64,000 nt of DNA from Alcaligenes aquatilis. Lineage in GTDB: Bacteria; Pseudomonadota; Gammaproteobacteria; Burkholderiales; Burkholderiaceae_B. Positions 55,278 to 64,000 of this stretch are shown piece by piece. A program made the translations under genes and the position numbers. The stretch is taken from assembly GCF_003076515.1 (NCBI RefSeq), contig NZ_CP022390.1, positions 1,302,001 to 1,366,000 on the forward strand, in the 5' to 3' direction. The notes beneath the pieces were generated by a model. That model made no database searches. It saw only the letters and a program-made list of their open reading frames with translations, and was not told the DNA's origin. How positions within the stretch are numbered: the stretch's first letter is position 1; each line of letters opens with the position of its first letter.

Positions 55278-56573
55278 TTAATACATGCCATGGAAAACCG
55301 CATCATCAGGACCGACGTGCGATGGCGGGTCCCAGGTCACATCACGCATGGAATGCTGCACCAGCGTCTCCACACCCAGCAGCACAGCAAAGATCGCCAT
55401 ACGTACGGGAATACCGTTGTCAGCCTGACGGAAGATAGCCAGGCGCGGGTCGTGGTTCAGGTCCACACTTAGATCATGGGCACCTTCGCGGCTATCGCGT
55501 GGCAGTGGGTGCATCACAATCACATCAGGGCCGCAGCAGCGGTCGATAATGGCTTTGTTAACCTGGAAGTCAGCCGTAAAGCTGCCATCCTGCCCTTCTT
55601 CAAAACGCTCTTTTTGCACTCGCGTGGCGTAAATCACATCCACGCCGGGCAGACCTTTTTCCAAGGAACTGGTCTGTTCAATGACATGCTTACCTTGCTT
55701 GGCAACCTGCTCCACAATGTGTTCAGGCATTTCCAGGCCGGGGGGGGAAATCAGGGTGAATTTCAGGCCACGGTACATGCCCAGCAGCTTGATCAGGGAG
55801 TGCACGGTACGGCCATATTTCAGATCCCCTACCAGAGCGATATGTGCGCCATCCAGCAACTTGCCCAGACGCGAAAACTCCGTGCTGATGGTGTACAGAT
55901 CCAGCAAGGCCTGGCTGGGGTGTTCGCCCGCACCATCACCACCGTTCACCACAGGAATATTGGTGGCACGTGCAAATTCCGCGACCGAGCCTTGCTCAGG
56001 GTGACGGATCACCATGGCATCCACATAGCCGCTCATGACGCGGCTGGTGTCGTAAATGGACTCGCCTTTGGCCATGGAGGAAAAGGTAAAGCCGGTGGTG
56101 TCACATACCGAACCACCCAGGCGGCAAAAGGCCGAGCCGAAGCTGACGCGAGTACGGGTGGAGGCTTCAAAAAACAGGTTACCCAGCACAGCACCTTCCA
56201 GCACGCGCGATACTTTTTGACGGCGGGCGATAGGCTGCATGATGTCGGCCAGGCTGCACAGCTCTTCCACGGTTTCACGGGTGAACTGATCTACGGACAA
56301 GAGCTGATGTTTGCCGCCGGTGGCAATGCGATCACGCAAGGGACCGGACTGTGCGCTTTGCGCATATTTGCTCAGCAATGCTTCGTTTTCCACGATTTCC
56401 GTGACAAAACGCTGCACCACTTCAGGCATGGCCCGCGACTCCAAAGAGCCTTCAGGCAGCAGCCAGGTATCCAATGCACGGCGCTTGACCCCAATACGTG
56501 CCGCAAAAACGTCACGAGTCAGGTTCAGGCGACGCATTGCATCACGCAAAAAAACTTGTTGGGAGACGGCCAT
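55278..56573 (-). CDS. Aspartate carbamoyltransferase with N-terminal HTH-like extension
   Basis: 431 residues, about 120 longer than a classical PyrB chain. Residues about 1-60 (RDAMRRLNLTRDVFAARIGV then KRRALDTWLLPEGS) look like a Cro/XRE-type helix-turn-helix. From about residue 90 the ATCase/OTCase fold follows: carbamoyl-phosphate loop EASTRTRVSFGSAF, mobile loop SMAKGESIYDT, GEHPSQALLDLYTIS, DLKYGRTVHSL and VMHPLPRDSREG. It makes N-carbamoyl-aspartate for pyrimidine synthesis, unless divergent. No pyrI or dihydroorotase-like gene is adjacent. The HTH plus a palindrome over its own promoter suggests self-regulation; this is inference. Confidence 0.88.
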   Translation of the reverse strand: MAVSQQVFLRDAMRRLNLTRDVFAARIGVKRRALDTWLLPEGSLESRAMPEVVQRFVTEIVENEALLSKYAQSAQSGPLRDRIATGGKHQLLSVDQFTRETVEELCSLADIMQPIARRQKVSRVLEGAVLGNLFFEASTRTRVSFGSAFCRLGGSVCDTTGFTFSSMAKGESIYDTSRVMSGYVDAMVIRHPEQGSVAEFARATNIPVVNGGDGAGEHPSQALLDLYTISTEFSRLGKLLDGAHIALVGDLKYGRTVHSLIKLLGMYRGLKFTLISPPGLEMPEHIVEQVAKQGKHVIEQTSSLEKGLPGVDVIYATRVQKERFEEGQDGSFTADFQVNKAIIDRCCGPDVIVMHPLPRDSREGAHDLSVDLNHDPRLAIFRQADNGIPVRMAIFAVLLGVETLVQHSMRDVTWDPPSHVGPDDAVFHGMY

Positions 56574-56594
56574 ATCAGCTCTCGCTTCTAAAAC

Positions 56595-56609
56595 ATACGC
56601 AATGCGTAT
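56595..56609. promoter_or_regulatory. Perfect 15-bp palindrome in the ATCase promoter
   Basis: ATACGCA-A-TGCGTAT, 22 bp upstream of the ATCase start. On the minus strand a plausible promoter TTGATC - 16 bp - TATACG would place it over the -10 element, a repressor position. No separate regulator gene is next to it; the HTH-like N-terminus of the ATCase is the nearest candidate. Confidence 0.5.
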
Positions 56610-56810
56610 ATTTTAAGACTGCAATTGATCAAAAAGCGAGAAAGAATTGAACCCACTGCAGAAAATACAACGACAATCTACGCAGCCGCTCAGAGCCGCT
56701 ACTCGCTACGCGCACGGAGCAAAGCAAGACAACAATTAGGGATGCTGCCGATACGGCGTGGTAGAAGGTGCGGCCTGATCATCATTGGGCGCCATGAGGC
56801 CCTTGTAATC

Positions 56811-57191
56811 TTACTGACCGGAGGTAAGCCACTCGCTATGCTGGTAGGCAAAATCAGCCAGGCCCAAGGTGCCCCAGACGCCGATTACAAAAAGCGCCAG
56901 GCTCAAGGCCAGAAAGAAGGCCGAACAGAAACCGGGAATCCAGGCCCAGCGACGCCCTGCTTTGGAGCTGTGCCACGCCAGGGTCCAATGGCTCCAGCAC
57001 AAGGCCAGAAACGCCGAGACCAGCCCCATCAGAAAGACGAACAGGGGCAGACGTAAAAAAGCGGGGACAAAAACGGATCCGATCGCTCCAGTGCCCATCA
57101 ACATGATGAATAAGAGCGCGGCCCCATGAAGGCTGATCAGAACCCGAAAAGAAAGGATATAAAAAGTAAAACTGCTGGGCGGGGTCACCAT
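56811..57191 (-). CDS. Hypothetical four-helix membrane protein
   Basis: 126 residues with about four hydrophobic helices (FRVLISLHGAALLFIMLMG, LPLFVFLMGLVSAFLALCW, FCSAFFLALSLALFVIGVW). No family recognised. AGGAAAG lies about 8 nt before the ATG at 57191; the frame continues to 57242. Nothing in the 237 bp on its 3' side (56574-56810) besides the ATCase promoter. Single gene, role unknown. Confidence 0.6.
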   Translation of the reverse strand: MVTPPSSFTFYILSFRVLISLHGAALLFIMLMGTGAIGSVFVPAFLRLPLFVFLMGLVSAFLALCWSHWTLAWHSSKAGRRWAWIPGFCSAFFLALSLALFVIGVWGTLGLADFAYQHSEWLTSGQ

Positions 57192-57305
57192 ACCGACTTT
57201 CCTGTTTTTAACAAGAGGGGTGGGTGTGGACACCCACCGCATTTTTCAACAAGCCAGGCATGGATGAACCCAAGACCAGGGTGGCGTTAAAGTCGTAAGC
57301 AGGGC

Positions 57306-57893
57306 TTACTTCTTGCCGTTGGTTTGTGTCGCTTCTTGACCGGCAATGGCACGCGCAGCAGCCAAGGCGTTAGCTTCAGTGCCCACCATGAAAATCAGGC
57401 GGCCATCTTTAACGGGCGAACCGTAAGCGGGAGCAGCCAACATCGTGTCACCCACGACCAACGCCAAGCGCTTTTTGGGGAACTGAGTGGTCACTTGCAG
57501 CAAACGTTGAGCCGCCTCTGGCGTTAAATCCAACGCCAACAAGCCTTCCTTGCTGTCGTTAGTACCGGCCTGTACGCCAACCAGATCCTGACGTACCACC
57601 ACGGCACGCGGATTCACAAATAGAACACCATTGGGCTGGACATCGACGCGAGCCCAACCCGCTTGCTCCTGCGTGTCAGCCAGGAAAATCTGTACCGGTG
57701 CGGCTTGCTGCTGGGCACCTGCCTGTGCTTGAGGCTGCTGAGCGCCAGTTGCTGGCGTGGAGGGAGTTGTTTGCGTTGCGGTGCTGGAAGCACCAGCGGT
57801 ATCGCTCGGTTTTTCTTGAACGGTCTGACAAGCGGCCAGTGCGACCAAGCCAACAGGAGCCAAAATTCGAGCGAGCGCGCGTAAAGTCATCAT
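57306..57893 (-). CDS. Hypothetical lipoprotein
   Basis: 195 residues. Lipobox LAAC (Cys22) after a hydrophobic signal, a Ser/Thr/Pro then Gln/Ala-rich linker (about 28-65), and a C-terminal globular part with GLLALDLTPEAAQRLLQVTT and RLALVVGDTMLAAPAYGSPV. That part resembles the SecD/SecF P1 head-like fold (substrate-threading subdomain), a weak resemblance from recall. It lies 74 bp downstream of pbpC on the same strand and may belong to the same envelope transcript. Confidence 0.7.
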   Translation of the reverse strand: MMTLRALARILAPVGLVALAACQTVQEKPSDTAGASSTATQTTPSTPATGAQQPQAQAGAQQQAAPVQIFLADTQEQAGWARVDVQPNGVLFVNPRAVVVRQDLVGVQAGTNDSKEGLLALDLTPEAAQRLLQVTTQFPKKRLALVVGDTMLAAPAYGSPVKDGRLIFMVGTEANALAAARAIAGQEATQTNGKK

Positions 57894-57967
57894 AATGAAG
57901 TTTCCCTCTCTCTTTACGAAGAATCAATAAGGATAGCAGTGTATCAGCCATGTAAAAGTGCAAGCGG

Positions 57968-60130
57968 TTAATCTTTGTTAAAGCTTGTCATTTGTGCACC
58001 TCTAATTTGTACGCTGACTTCATCCATTAAGCGACCGTGTTCCGTTTTCAATTCAATTCGCAGCGTTCCCGGCACCAGCGGAATTCGCAACTGTGCCCCC
58101 TTCCCCGCTTCTACTCCCTGCACCCACCACACCAAGGGCTCGGTAATCTGTCCTTGGGCCAGCAATCGCAGTTGCTGGTTTTGTGGTGGAATATCCGGAT
58201 CCAGCGCGAAAATAGTGCCATTGACTGGCTCGCGAATACGGGCCGGGCCAGCATAGGCCTGTTCCACATCACTTAACACCACGCGATCAGTCTGCGTGCC
58301 TTCGACAAAAAATTCCTCACGGCTAGGTTCCATGGCAGGCAAAAACTCAATCTGCCGCCTCTGCACCTGAGCAGGCATAGCCGTTTGGCGGCCGGGGCGA
58401 CGCTGCTGCAGGATCGAAATCACCTCGTGCCAGATCGGTGCCGCACCGCTAACGCCTGATACATCTTGCATACTTTGACCGGCACTATTTCCCACCCAAA
58501 CACCGACGGTAAAGTGCTCTGTCCACCCCAGGGCCCAGTTATCACGCATATCTTTACTGGTTCCGGTTTTAACCGCACTCCAAAACGGTGTACTCAAGGC
58601 ACTGTCCAAACCAAAGGTCAGCACCCGCGCCTGACGGTCCGACAATATGTCGCCCACAATCCAGCTAGCGCCTGCATCCATCACAGGATGAAAGGCAGCG
58701 CTTTGCTGGTCCATACGTGTTTGCACGGCTTGAGTCTGGCCTAAATTGGCCAGAGCACGGTAGGCATTGGTCAACTCCAACAAGCTGACATCCGCACTGC
58801 CCAAAGCCAAGCTATACCCATAGAAATCGCCATCCTGGCGCAGATTCATGCCTAACGCACGCAAGCGATCCACCAGATTGGCAGGCCCCAGCATGGTCAA
58901 CACCCGCACAGCGGGGATATTCAACGAAGAGGCCAGGGCATTACGCGCACTGACCCAACCCACAAACTGCTTGTCATAGTTTTGCGGGATATACAGGCCA
59001 TTACCGGTGGACAAATTCAGCGGGGAATCCTCCAGCAAAGACGCCGCGGTCAACAATCGCTTTTCAATCGCCATCTCATACAGAAAAGGCTTGAGCGTAG
59101 AGCCGGCCTGCCGCAAAGCGCGAGCATGATCCACCTCGGCCGCCTCGGACAGGTCACCACTGGAACCGACGTAGGCCAGAACCTGCCCGCTGTGATTGTC
59201 CAGCACCACAACGGCAGCATCCTGCACACGCGCGGTACTGAGATCGAGCAAGTGTCGCCGCATACTGGCCTGCACCTGCATTTGCAATCGCGTGTCCAAG
59301 CTTGTGTGGACACTATCACCCGCTTTGATTTGCGGATTCTGATCCAAGACCCAACGGGCAAAATGCGGCGCCCGTTGAGCCTGCCCCAAGGGGGCTTGTC
59401 CGGCCCGGCGCAAAGCCACCGGCACCAGATTACTCAACGCTCGACATTGCTCGGCGCGCCCCATTTCCTGCAAGGTCAAACACGCCCGGCGTTCAACCGT
59501 CAAGGCCGAGGCATTCGGGCCGCGCAACAACACAGCGGCAATGGCCGACTCACGCGCGTCCAATGCTGCGGCCTGCTTTTGAAACAGGGTGCGCGCCATC
59601 GCATCCACCCCGATCAGCTCACCCCGGAAAGCCACCTGATTCAGATAGGTTTCCAAAATTTCGGGTTTGCTCCAGGTATCTTCCAACGATTGGGCCGCCA
59701 CCACCTGATCCAGCTTTTGCCAGACCGAGCGCCCACCACGACCACCAAGCAGATCCTGGTCCATCAGACCGGCTAGCTGCATGGTAATGGTCGAGGCACC
59801 GCGACTCCGCCCGGCAAACAGACCATCCCAGGCCGCAGAGCCGACGGATAACCAATCCACCCCACCATGAGACTCAAAACGGCGGTCCTCAGACATCAGG
59901 ACCGCCATTTGCAAAGCCGGAGAAATTTGCTCCAGCGCGACCCAGTCGCCGCGTCGTTGATGAAAGTCCAGACGGACTCGTTGGATAAGCTGGCCCTGGC
60001 GATCCAGAACCTGTACATCGGAAGAGCGGTACGCTTGCCGAACGTCCTCGTAGCTGGGGGTAGCCTGCCCAGGACTGGCCCACAGGGCCAGTCCCAGCAC
60101 CAGCAGTCCTGCTTTACTTGACGGGTGCAT
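57968..60130 (-). CDS. pbpC: Penicillin-binding protein 1C
   Basis: 720 residues from the ATG at 60130 (the frame extends to 60217 inside the macroglobulin gene). Signal anchor at the N-terminus; glycosyltransferase GT51 motifs EDRRFESHGGVDW and RGASTITMQLAGLMD; transpeptidase motifs SxxK in AGSTLKPFLYE, SxN in SSLNIPAVRV and KTGTS; C-terminal BiPBP_C domain. PBP1C makes peptidoglycan and is regularly paired with a bacterial alpha-2-macroglobulin, as here with a 17-bp overlap. Confidence 0.95.
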   Translation of the reverse strand: MHPSSKAGLLVLGLALWASPGQATPSYEDVRQAYRSSDVQVLDRQGQLIQRVRLDFHQRRGDWVALEQISPALQMAVLMSEDRRFESHGGVDWLSVGSAAWDGLFAGRSRGASTITMQLAGLMDQDLLGGRGGRSVWQKLDQVVAAQSLEDTWSKPEILETYLNQVAFRGELIGVDAMARTLFQKQAAALDARESAIAAVLLRGPNASALTVERRACLTLQEMGRAEQCRALSNLVPVALRRAGQAPLGQAQRAPHFARWVLDQNPQIKAGDSVHTSLDTRLQMQVQASMRRHLLDLSTARVQDAAVVVLDNHSGQVLAYVGSSGDLSEAAEVDHARALRQAGSTLKPFLYEMAIEKRLLTAASLLEDSPLNLSTGNGLYIPQNYDKQFVGWVSARNALASSLNIPAVRVLTMLGPANLVDRLRALGMNLRQDGDFYGYSLALGSADVSLLELTNAYRALANLGQTQAVQTRMDQQSAAFHPVMDAGASWIVGDILSDRQARVLTFGLDSALSTPFWSAVKTGTSKDMRDNWALGWTEHFTVGVWVGNSAGQSMQDVSGVSGAAPIWHEVISILQQRRPGRQTAMPAQVQRRQIEFLPAMEPSREEFFVEGTQTDRVVLSDVEQAYAGPARIREPVNGTIFALDPDIPPQNQQLRLLAQGQITEPLVWWVQGVEAGKGAQLRIPLVPGTLRIELKTEHGRLMDEVSVQIRGAQMTSFNKD

Positions 60131-63100
60131 CCACAACTTCCAGAACTTGCTCGTTAGGCCAGACGGCAAATACATCAGGCTCGTACAGGGCCTCAGCACG
60201 ACTGGCTGGCAACACAAACTGGCCCACAGTGTTCAAACGCACCGTATAGCTGACCTCGGTCGTGCCTTCTTCAAAGCGCTCGTAGTAAGCACGGTAACCA
60301 TCAAAGCGACGCTCGACGAAGCTGGGCCACTGGCCGGATTGTTCTTCACCGGCTGTTGCCATGGCAGAGTCGCGACCCAGGCCACTGCCCAAGATCGTGG
60401 CTCCGGCAGGGACTGGATCAGACACAACGACCCAGCTTGCCTGACCTTGGGCCTTGACCTTGATCTTCACGCGCATGATGTCGCCACGACTCCACACGCC
60501 AGGCTTGGCCTGCTCCACAGCCTCAATATGACGCTCAAGGCTCAAGCCAGCAGAGATAGGTTTGGTCACAGGCACCGCCGCCAGGGAACGGACGTCGATC
60601 CAGGCCTTGCCTTCGCCCATTTGCTCAACACTCAGGTTATCGACCTGATCACCCCGCCAAGGCACGTCAATCTTGGCGGAACGCACACCCTGGCCGTCAG
60701 GCTTGAGCATGTCCCAGTCCACCACTTGGGCCGTTTCCGAGCCCAGAATCACCATGGACTGGCCGCTAGGTTGCTGTTCATGATGACGGCTGAACTGCTC
60801 AATGGCCAAGCTACCCAAAAGATTTTCAGTGGTCATGCGCCATGCACCCCGTTGCTGTTCTGCCAACAGACCTTGGGCCAGGCGAGGCATATCCTCGGTC
60901 CAGTCCGGCATCTGATTGGCCAGCAACATCAGGCGAACCTGGTTGGTCACACGGCTGGTCATGGCCCATGGGCTGCCGTTAAGCGCATCCTCACCAAAGA
61001 CCAGACGGGTACCACGACTGATCAGGCGTGCCTGAATCAGACCCATGGCTTCTTTACGCGTCTGCTCGGCTTTTTTGATGCCTGGCAAACGCTGAGTCAG
61101 ATCAACCCAGGCCAGCAGAATTTCGGTTGGCCAGCTTTGCAGGTTCAGCTCCACCGAATCCAGCATATTGACGCGAGCGCGGTCGTACTTGGCCAACACA
61201 GCCGCAGCACGAATTACCTCGATATCACGCTCTTGACGAGACACCGTTTGCATAGTCGGGATTCGACCATTGACCACGTTCTCCAGGCCCTGCAGCATCT
61301 CGTTGCGCAAGCCATCCGGAATGGAGAAGTTCAGGCCAATGGATTCAGCAATATAGCTGATATCCAGGATGTAGCTGGTCAGCACACGACTGCCCCAACC
61401 GTAGTTGCTTGGGAAGTAACGCAGCAAACCATTCTGGTCCATATACGAAGGCATGCGCTGCATCAGACCAGCCCAAGCCTGTTCGGAACGCAGGCCCATG
61501 AAGCGCGAGGCTTGCTGCTCAAAGCAACTGTAAGGATAGCGTTCAAACCAGGCACGCACCCCTTCCATACCGCCGCCCAAAGAAGAGCGGAACAGCATCT
61601 GCAGCCCTCCTTGAACCACCCCTTGCTCATTCTTCAAGGCACCAGCCGGTGCCTGCACCGACATGTTCAGGGGGGCATCAATACCCACAGCAACCAGTGT
61701 TCCCTGCTGAACGGTGATGGGGGTGGCAGTCAGGACCTCCTGCTTAATCGTCAGGCTGTCTTTGGCTGCTTTGCCCGTGACACCGGACTGCTGAACTTCC
61801 TGTGCATCAACCGTCCACTCCATTTGGTGCGAATCGGCCGATCCACTGGACAGTGGAACCGACATAGGCCAAACAAGCACTTTGGCCGAACCGGAAGCCA
61901 GCTCAACGGTTTGCTCAGGCAACTCTGCCGATGGCAAGCCTTTACCAAGGTACTTCGCCTGCACTTTCACGGTCATGGCACGTGGGCTGCTATTACGCAG
62001 CGTCACCTGGGCCTGATAGTCATCGCCTTCACGGGCAATGGCAGGCAAACCGGAAATGATTTGCAGGTCTTGCGTGGTGACGATCTGGGCCGAACCGCTA
62101 CCAAAGCGATCACCCGCCAGATCAGCCACAGCCACGATGCGGTACTGGGTCAGGGAGTCTTTCAGCGGGACAGTCACCGTTGCGCGACCCTGTGCGTCCA
62201 GCTCCACATTACCGTTCCACAGCAGCAAGGTATCCAGCAGCTCGCGAGTGGGGCTTTTGCCACCGCCACCACCGGCCGCTACGGCCTTGCGACCATAGTG
62301 ACGACGCCCCACGATTTCAGACTGCGCCGTGGCGGTCTGCACGTTGTAGCCACGCAAGGCGCGCATGGCGTTAAGCAAGTTCCAGCTATTGTTCGGGCTC
62401 AGCTCCAGCAGGGCCTGATCCACCGCGGCCAAGGCCACAGACGCACCGGCTGCCGGTGTGCCATCGGACTTCAGAACCTGAATATCAACTTTGGCCTGTT
62501 CGCGAATGGCGTACTGGCTGCGGTCTGTCGTCACTTTCACATCCAGCGCATCTTGCTGGCTGCTGACTTCAATGCTGGCCAAACCAAAACGATAGCTGGG
62601 CTTGGACAAGTCCACGGTGGTCGTCGGGGCCACAAATTCGCCACCGCCTTCCGAGTAGGCCTTGTACCAGTTCAAAGGCTGACTCCAGCCCCAGCTAAAG
62701 AAGGAGTACCAAGGCACTTCACGCAGTCGGCCACGCAGCACCAGCACAGACACATAGACGTTCGGCCCCCACTCAGGCTTGATCTCTACACTGACGTTCG
62801 GGCTATCGCCCTCCAACTGAACCACTTGAGCCTGCAAGACTCCTTCACGCTCCACTGACACCAGGGCCGTGGCTTCGCGAAAAGGCATGCGCACCTGAAA
62901 CTCGGCTGTCTCGCCAGGAGCCCAGGTCTTTTTCGCAGGAATCACGTCGATACGGTCATCGTTCTGACCACCAAACCACATATCGCCCGAACCGCTGACC
63001 CAAACACTGCTGGCGGAGACCGACTCACGGCCTTCGCCATCACGCGCAATCGCACGCAGCTCGACCTGACCGCCCTTGTCCAGTTTGACATCGCACTGCA

Positions 63101-64000
63101 CCAGGCCTTGATCGTCACTGCGGCCCTCGCAGATCGTGCCCAGGTCTTCGCGCTGCTCCTGATTGTCGTAGCTATAGAAGCCACCCACCATGCGCTTACG
63201 AATCGAGAAGCGCTGCACATTGGCAGCTTCAATCCGCACGGGCACGTTTTTCAGCGGCTTGCCGTCCGGGCTCACCGCAATGGCCGAGAGCTTGGTGGAC
63301 GAACCGGCGGCCAACCAGCTACCCGCACGCAGACCAGCCACTACATCGGCAGGCCATACAGACACCGTTTGGGTCAGGGTCTGAATTTCACCGTTAGGAT
63401 CGGCAAAGGTCGCTTCCACCAGAAATTCGGAAGGTCGATCCACCACAGGCAGATCATCCAGCTTGGCACGCAAACCTCCTTGAGCATCCAACTGGAAGCG
63501 CTGCTTGTTCAGAAAAACGCGCGCGTTCGAGGCGTCAGATTGCTCAACCGTCTGGGGAGGAGCAAAGCTATAGTCGTCATACGCGCTAAATGAAGGCGAC
63601 TGGGTACGAACCACCGCCGACAACTGCACTGGTAAGAAGTCAGCAGGACCACCTGACAGATAGTGCAGTTGCAAATCAGCCTGCATCTGTTTGGGGCTAA
63701 CCAGATAAGGACGATCCTGGCCATCACCCAACTTGATGCTGCCGCCCAAAACAGGCAACTTGAACTGTTCAACGCGGAACTCGCCAAAATTGAAGTACTG
63801 GTTTTCACCTTCGGTACGCAAACGGTAAACACCCAGCTCGGCATCCTTGGGGATCTTCCAGTCATTCAAAGCAAATACACTGCCAGCGGCGGTCTTTTGC
63901 CACTTCAAAGGCAACTCAATTCGCTTGCCGCTGCCATCGTGCTCGACAATCATCGCCTCGGGATAACGATCGGGAGCCTTGAAACCGTCACGTACGCGTT
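60114..64000 (-). CDS. Bacterial alpha-2-macroglobulin (YfhM-like), 3' part
   Basis: About 1295 codons remain; the frame is open to the right edge (upstream of MIVEHDGSGKRIEL it continues as VRDGFKAPDRYPEA), so the gene starts outside the window. Features: macroglobulin MG domains, bait region around GGGGGKSPTRELLD, A2M domain LWNGNVELDAQGRATVTVPL, and the thioester motif CFEQ (codons at 61515-61526, within YPYSCFEQQ), then the TED and receptor-like domains. It is a periplasmic trap that cross-links attacking proteases, working with PBP1C to repair breached cell walls. Confidence 0.93.
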   Translation of the reverse strand, partial: RVRDGFKAPDRYPEAMIVEHDGSGKRIELPLKWQKTAAGSVFALNDWKIPKDAELGVYRLRTEGENQYFNFGEFRVEQFKLPVLGGSIKLGDGQDRPYLVSPKQMQADLQLHYLSGGPADFLPVQLSAVVRTQSPSFSAYDDYSFAPPQTVEQSDASNARVFLNKQRFQLDAQGGLRAKLDDLPVVDRPSEFLVEATFADPNGEIQTLTQTVSVWPADVVAGLRAGSWLAAGSSTKLSAIAVSPDGKPLKNVPVRIEAANVQRFSIRKRMVGGFYSYDNQEQREDLGTICEGRSDDQGLVQCDVKLDKGGQVELRAIARDGEGRESVSASSVWVSGSGDMWFGGQNDDRIDVIPAKKTWAPGETAEFQVRMPFREATALVSVEREGVLQAQVVQLEGDSPNVSVEIKPEWGPNVYVSVLVLRGRLREVPWYSFFSWGWSQPLNWYKAYSEGGGEFVAPTTTVDLSKPSYRFGLASIEVSSQQDALDVKVTTDRSQYAIREQAKVDIQVLKSDGTPAAGASVALAAVDQALLELSPNNSWNLLNAMRALRGYNVQTATAQSEIVGRRHYGRKAVAAGGGGGKSPTRELLDTLLLWNGNVELDAQGRATVTVPLKDSLTQYRIVAVADLAGDRFGSGSAQIVTTQDLQIISGLPAIAREGDDYQAQVTLRNSSPRAMTVKVQAKYLGKGLPSAELPEQTVELASGSAKVLVWPMSVPLSSGSADSHQMEWTVDAQEVQQSGVTGKAAKDSLTIKQEVLTATPITVQQGTLVAVGIDAPLNMSVQAPAGALKNEQGVVQGGLQMLFRSSLGGGMEGVRAWFERYPYSCFEQQASRFMGLRSEQAWAGLMQRMPSYMDQNGLLRYFPSNYGWGSRVLTSYILDISYIAESIGLNFSIPDGLRNEMLQGLENVVNGRIPTMQTVSRQERDIEVIRAAAVLAKYDRARVNMLDSVELNLQSWPTEILLAWVDLTQRLPGIKKAEQTRKEAMGLIQARLISRGTRLVFGEDALNGSPWAMTSRVTNQVRLMLLANQMPDWTEDMPRLAQGLLAEQQRGAWRMTTENLLGSLAIEQFSRHHEQQPSGQSMVILGSETAQVVDWDMLKPDGQGVRSAKIDVPWRGDQVDNLSVEQMGEGKAWIDVRSLAAVPVTKPISAGLSLERHIEAVEQAKPGVWSRGDIMRVKIKVKAQGQASWVVVSDPVPAGATILGSGLGRDSAMATAGEEQSGQWPSFVERRFDGYRAYYERFEEGTTEVSYTVRLNTVGQFVLPASRAEALYEPDVFAVWPNEQVLEVVDAPVK

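Noticed and set aside
60147..62858. Very long open frame on the plus strand opposite the alpha-2-macroglobulin gene
   Set aside because: His/Gln/Arg-rich, no domain, mirrors the codon bias of the real gene on the other strand; a frame shadow.
1..64000. CRISPR arrays, prophage or defence islands
   Set aside because: No spaced direct repeats, integrase, phage structural or Cas/restriction genes were seen anywhere in the window.

Overview
The window reads as a piece of chromosome from a betaproteobacterium of the family Alcaligenaceae, most probably an Alcaligenes species. This is inferred from gene order and protein content (hemC-hemD-hemX-hemY-ppa, DUF2889-sucC-sucD-terC, recA-recX beside a TctD/TctE-type two-component system, Alcaligenes-like protein sequences); no 16S gene is present to prove it. 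I saw no tRNA, rRNA, CRISPR array, prophage or intact insertion sequence. Coding density is high and most genes are ordinary housekeeping genes.

Layout. 1-5.1 kb: the 5' end of leuC, a CxxC peroxidase-like protein, a 133-bp IS3/IS150-type insertion-sequence relic, a secreted GlcG/HbpS-like protein directly downstream of a two-component pair, and an M48 lipoprotein protease. 5.1-13 kb: housekeeping genes (aroC, selO, a DUF2069 protein, a YihY membrane protein with a CBS-domain partner, dusA, thrB, a membrane protein). 13-21.7 kb: a tightly packed ten-gene minus-strand operon for a compact Tad (Flp pilus) system, which has an FHA domain fused to the TadA ATPase and lacks recognisable TadZ, TadD and prepilin peptidase genes. 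21.9-27.3 kb: a Fur-controlled cell-surface-signalling iron island (FecI-type sigma, FecR, STN-type TonB receptor, YncE-like beta-propeller). 27.5-37.3 kb: FAH hydrolase, ppa, the hem operon with a 41-residue small membrane protein between terC and hemC, terC, sucD/sucC and a DUF2889 protein. 37.5-41 kb: metE and its divergent activator metR. 41-47.9 kb: recX and recA (LexA box), a TctD/TctE-type pair with an MHS-type transporter, and rdgC. 47.9-55.2 kb: an AraC regulator divergent from a catabolic operon (acyl-CoA ligase, crotonase, DUF485 protein plus Na+/solute symporter, CoA-acylating semialdehyde dehydrogenase). 55.3-64 kb: an aspartate carbamoyltransferase with an N-terminal HTH-like domain, two small envelope proteins, pbpC, and a bacterial alpha-2-macroglobulin that runs off the window.

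The best candidates for something undescribed are: the HTH-ATCase fusion, whose promoter contains a perfect palindrome (possible autoregulation); the reduced Tad locus with its FHA-TadA fusion and two orphan envelope proteins; the HK-RR-HbpS-like three-gene sensory unit with a perfect palindrome before the third gene; the recX reading frame, which opens upstream of any canonical start codon; the translationally coupled 41-residue protein before hemC; and the DmdB/DmdD-like ligase-crotonase operon. All functional statements come from reading the sequence and recalling families; no database search was run.
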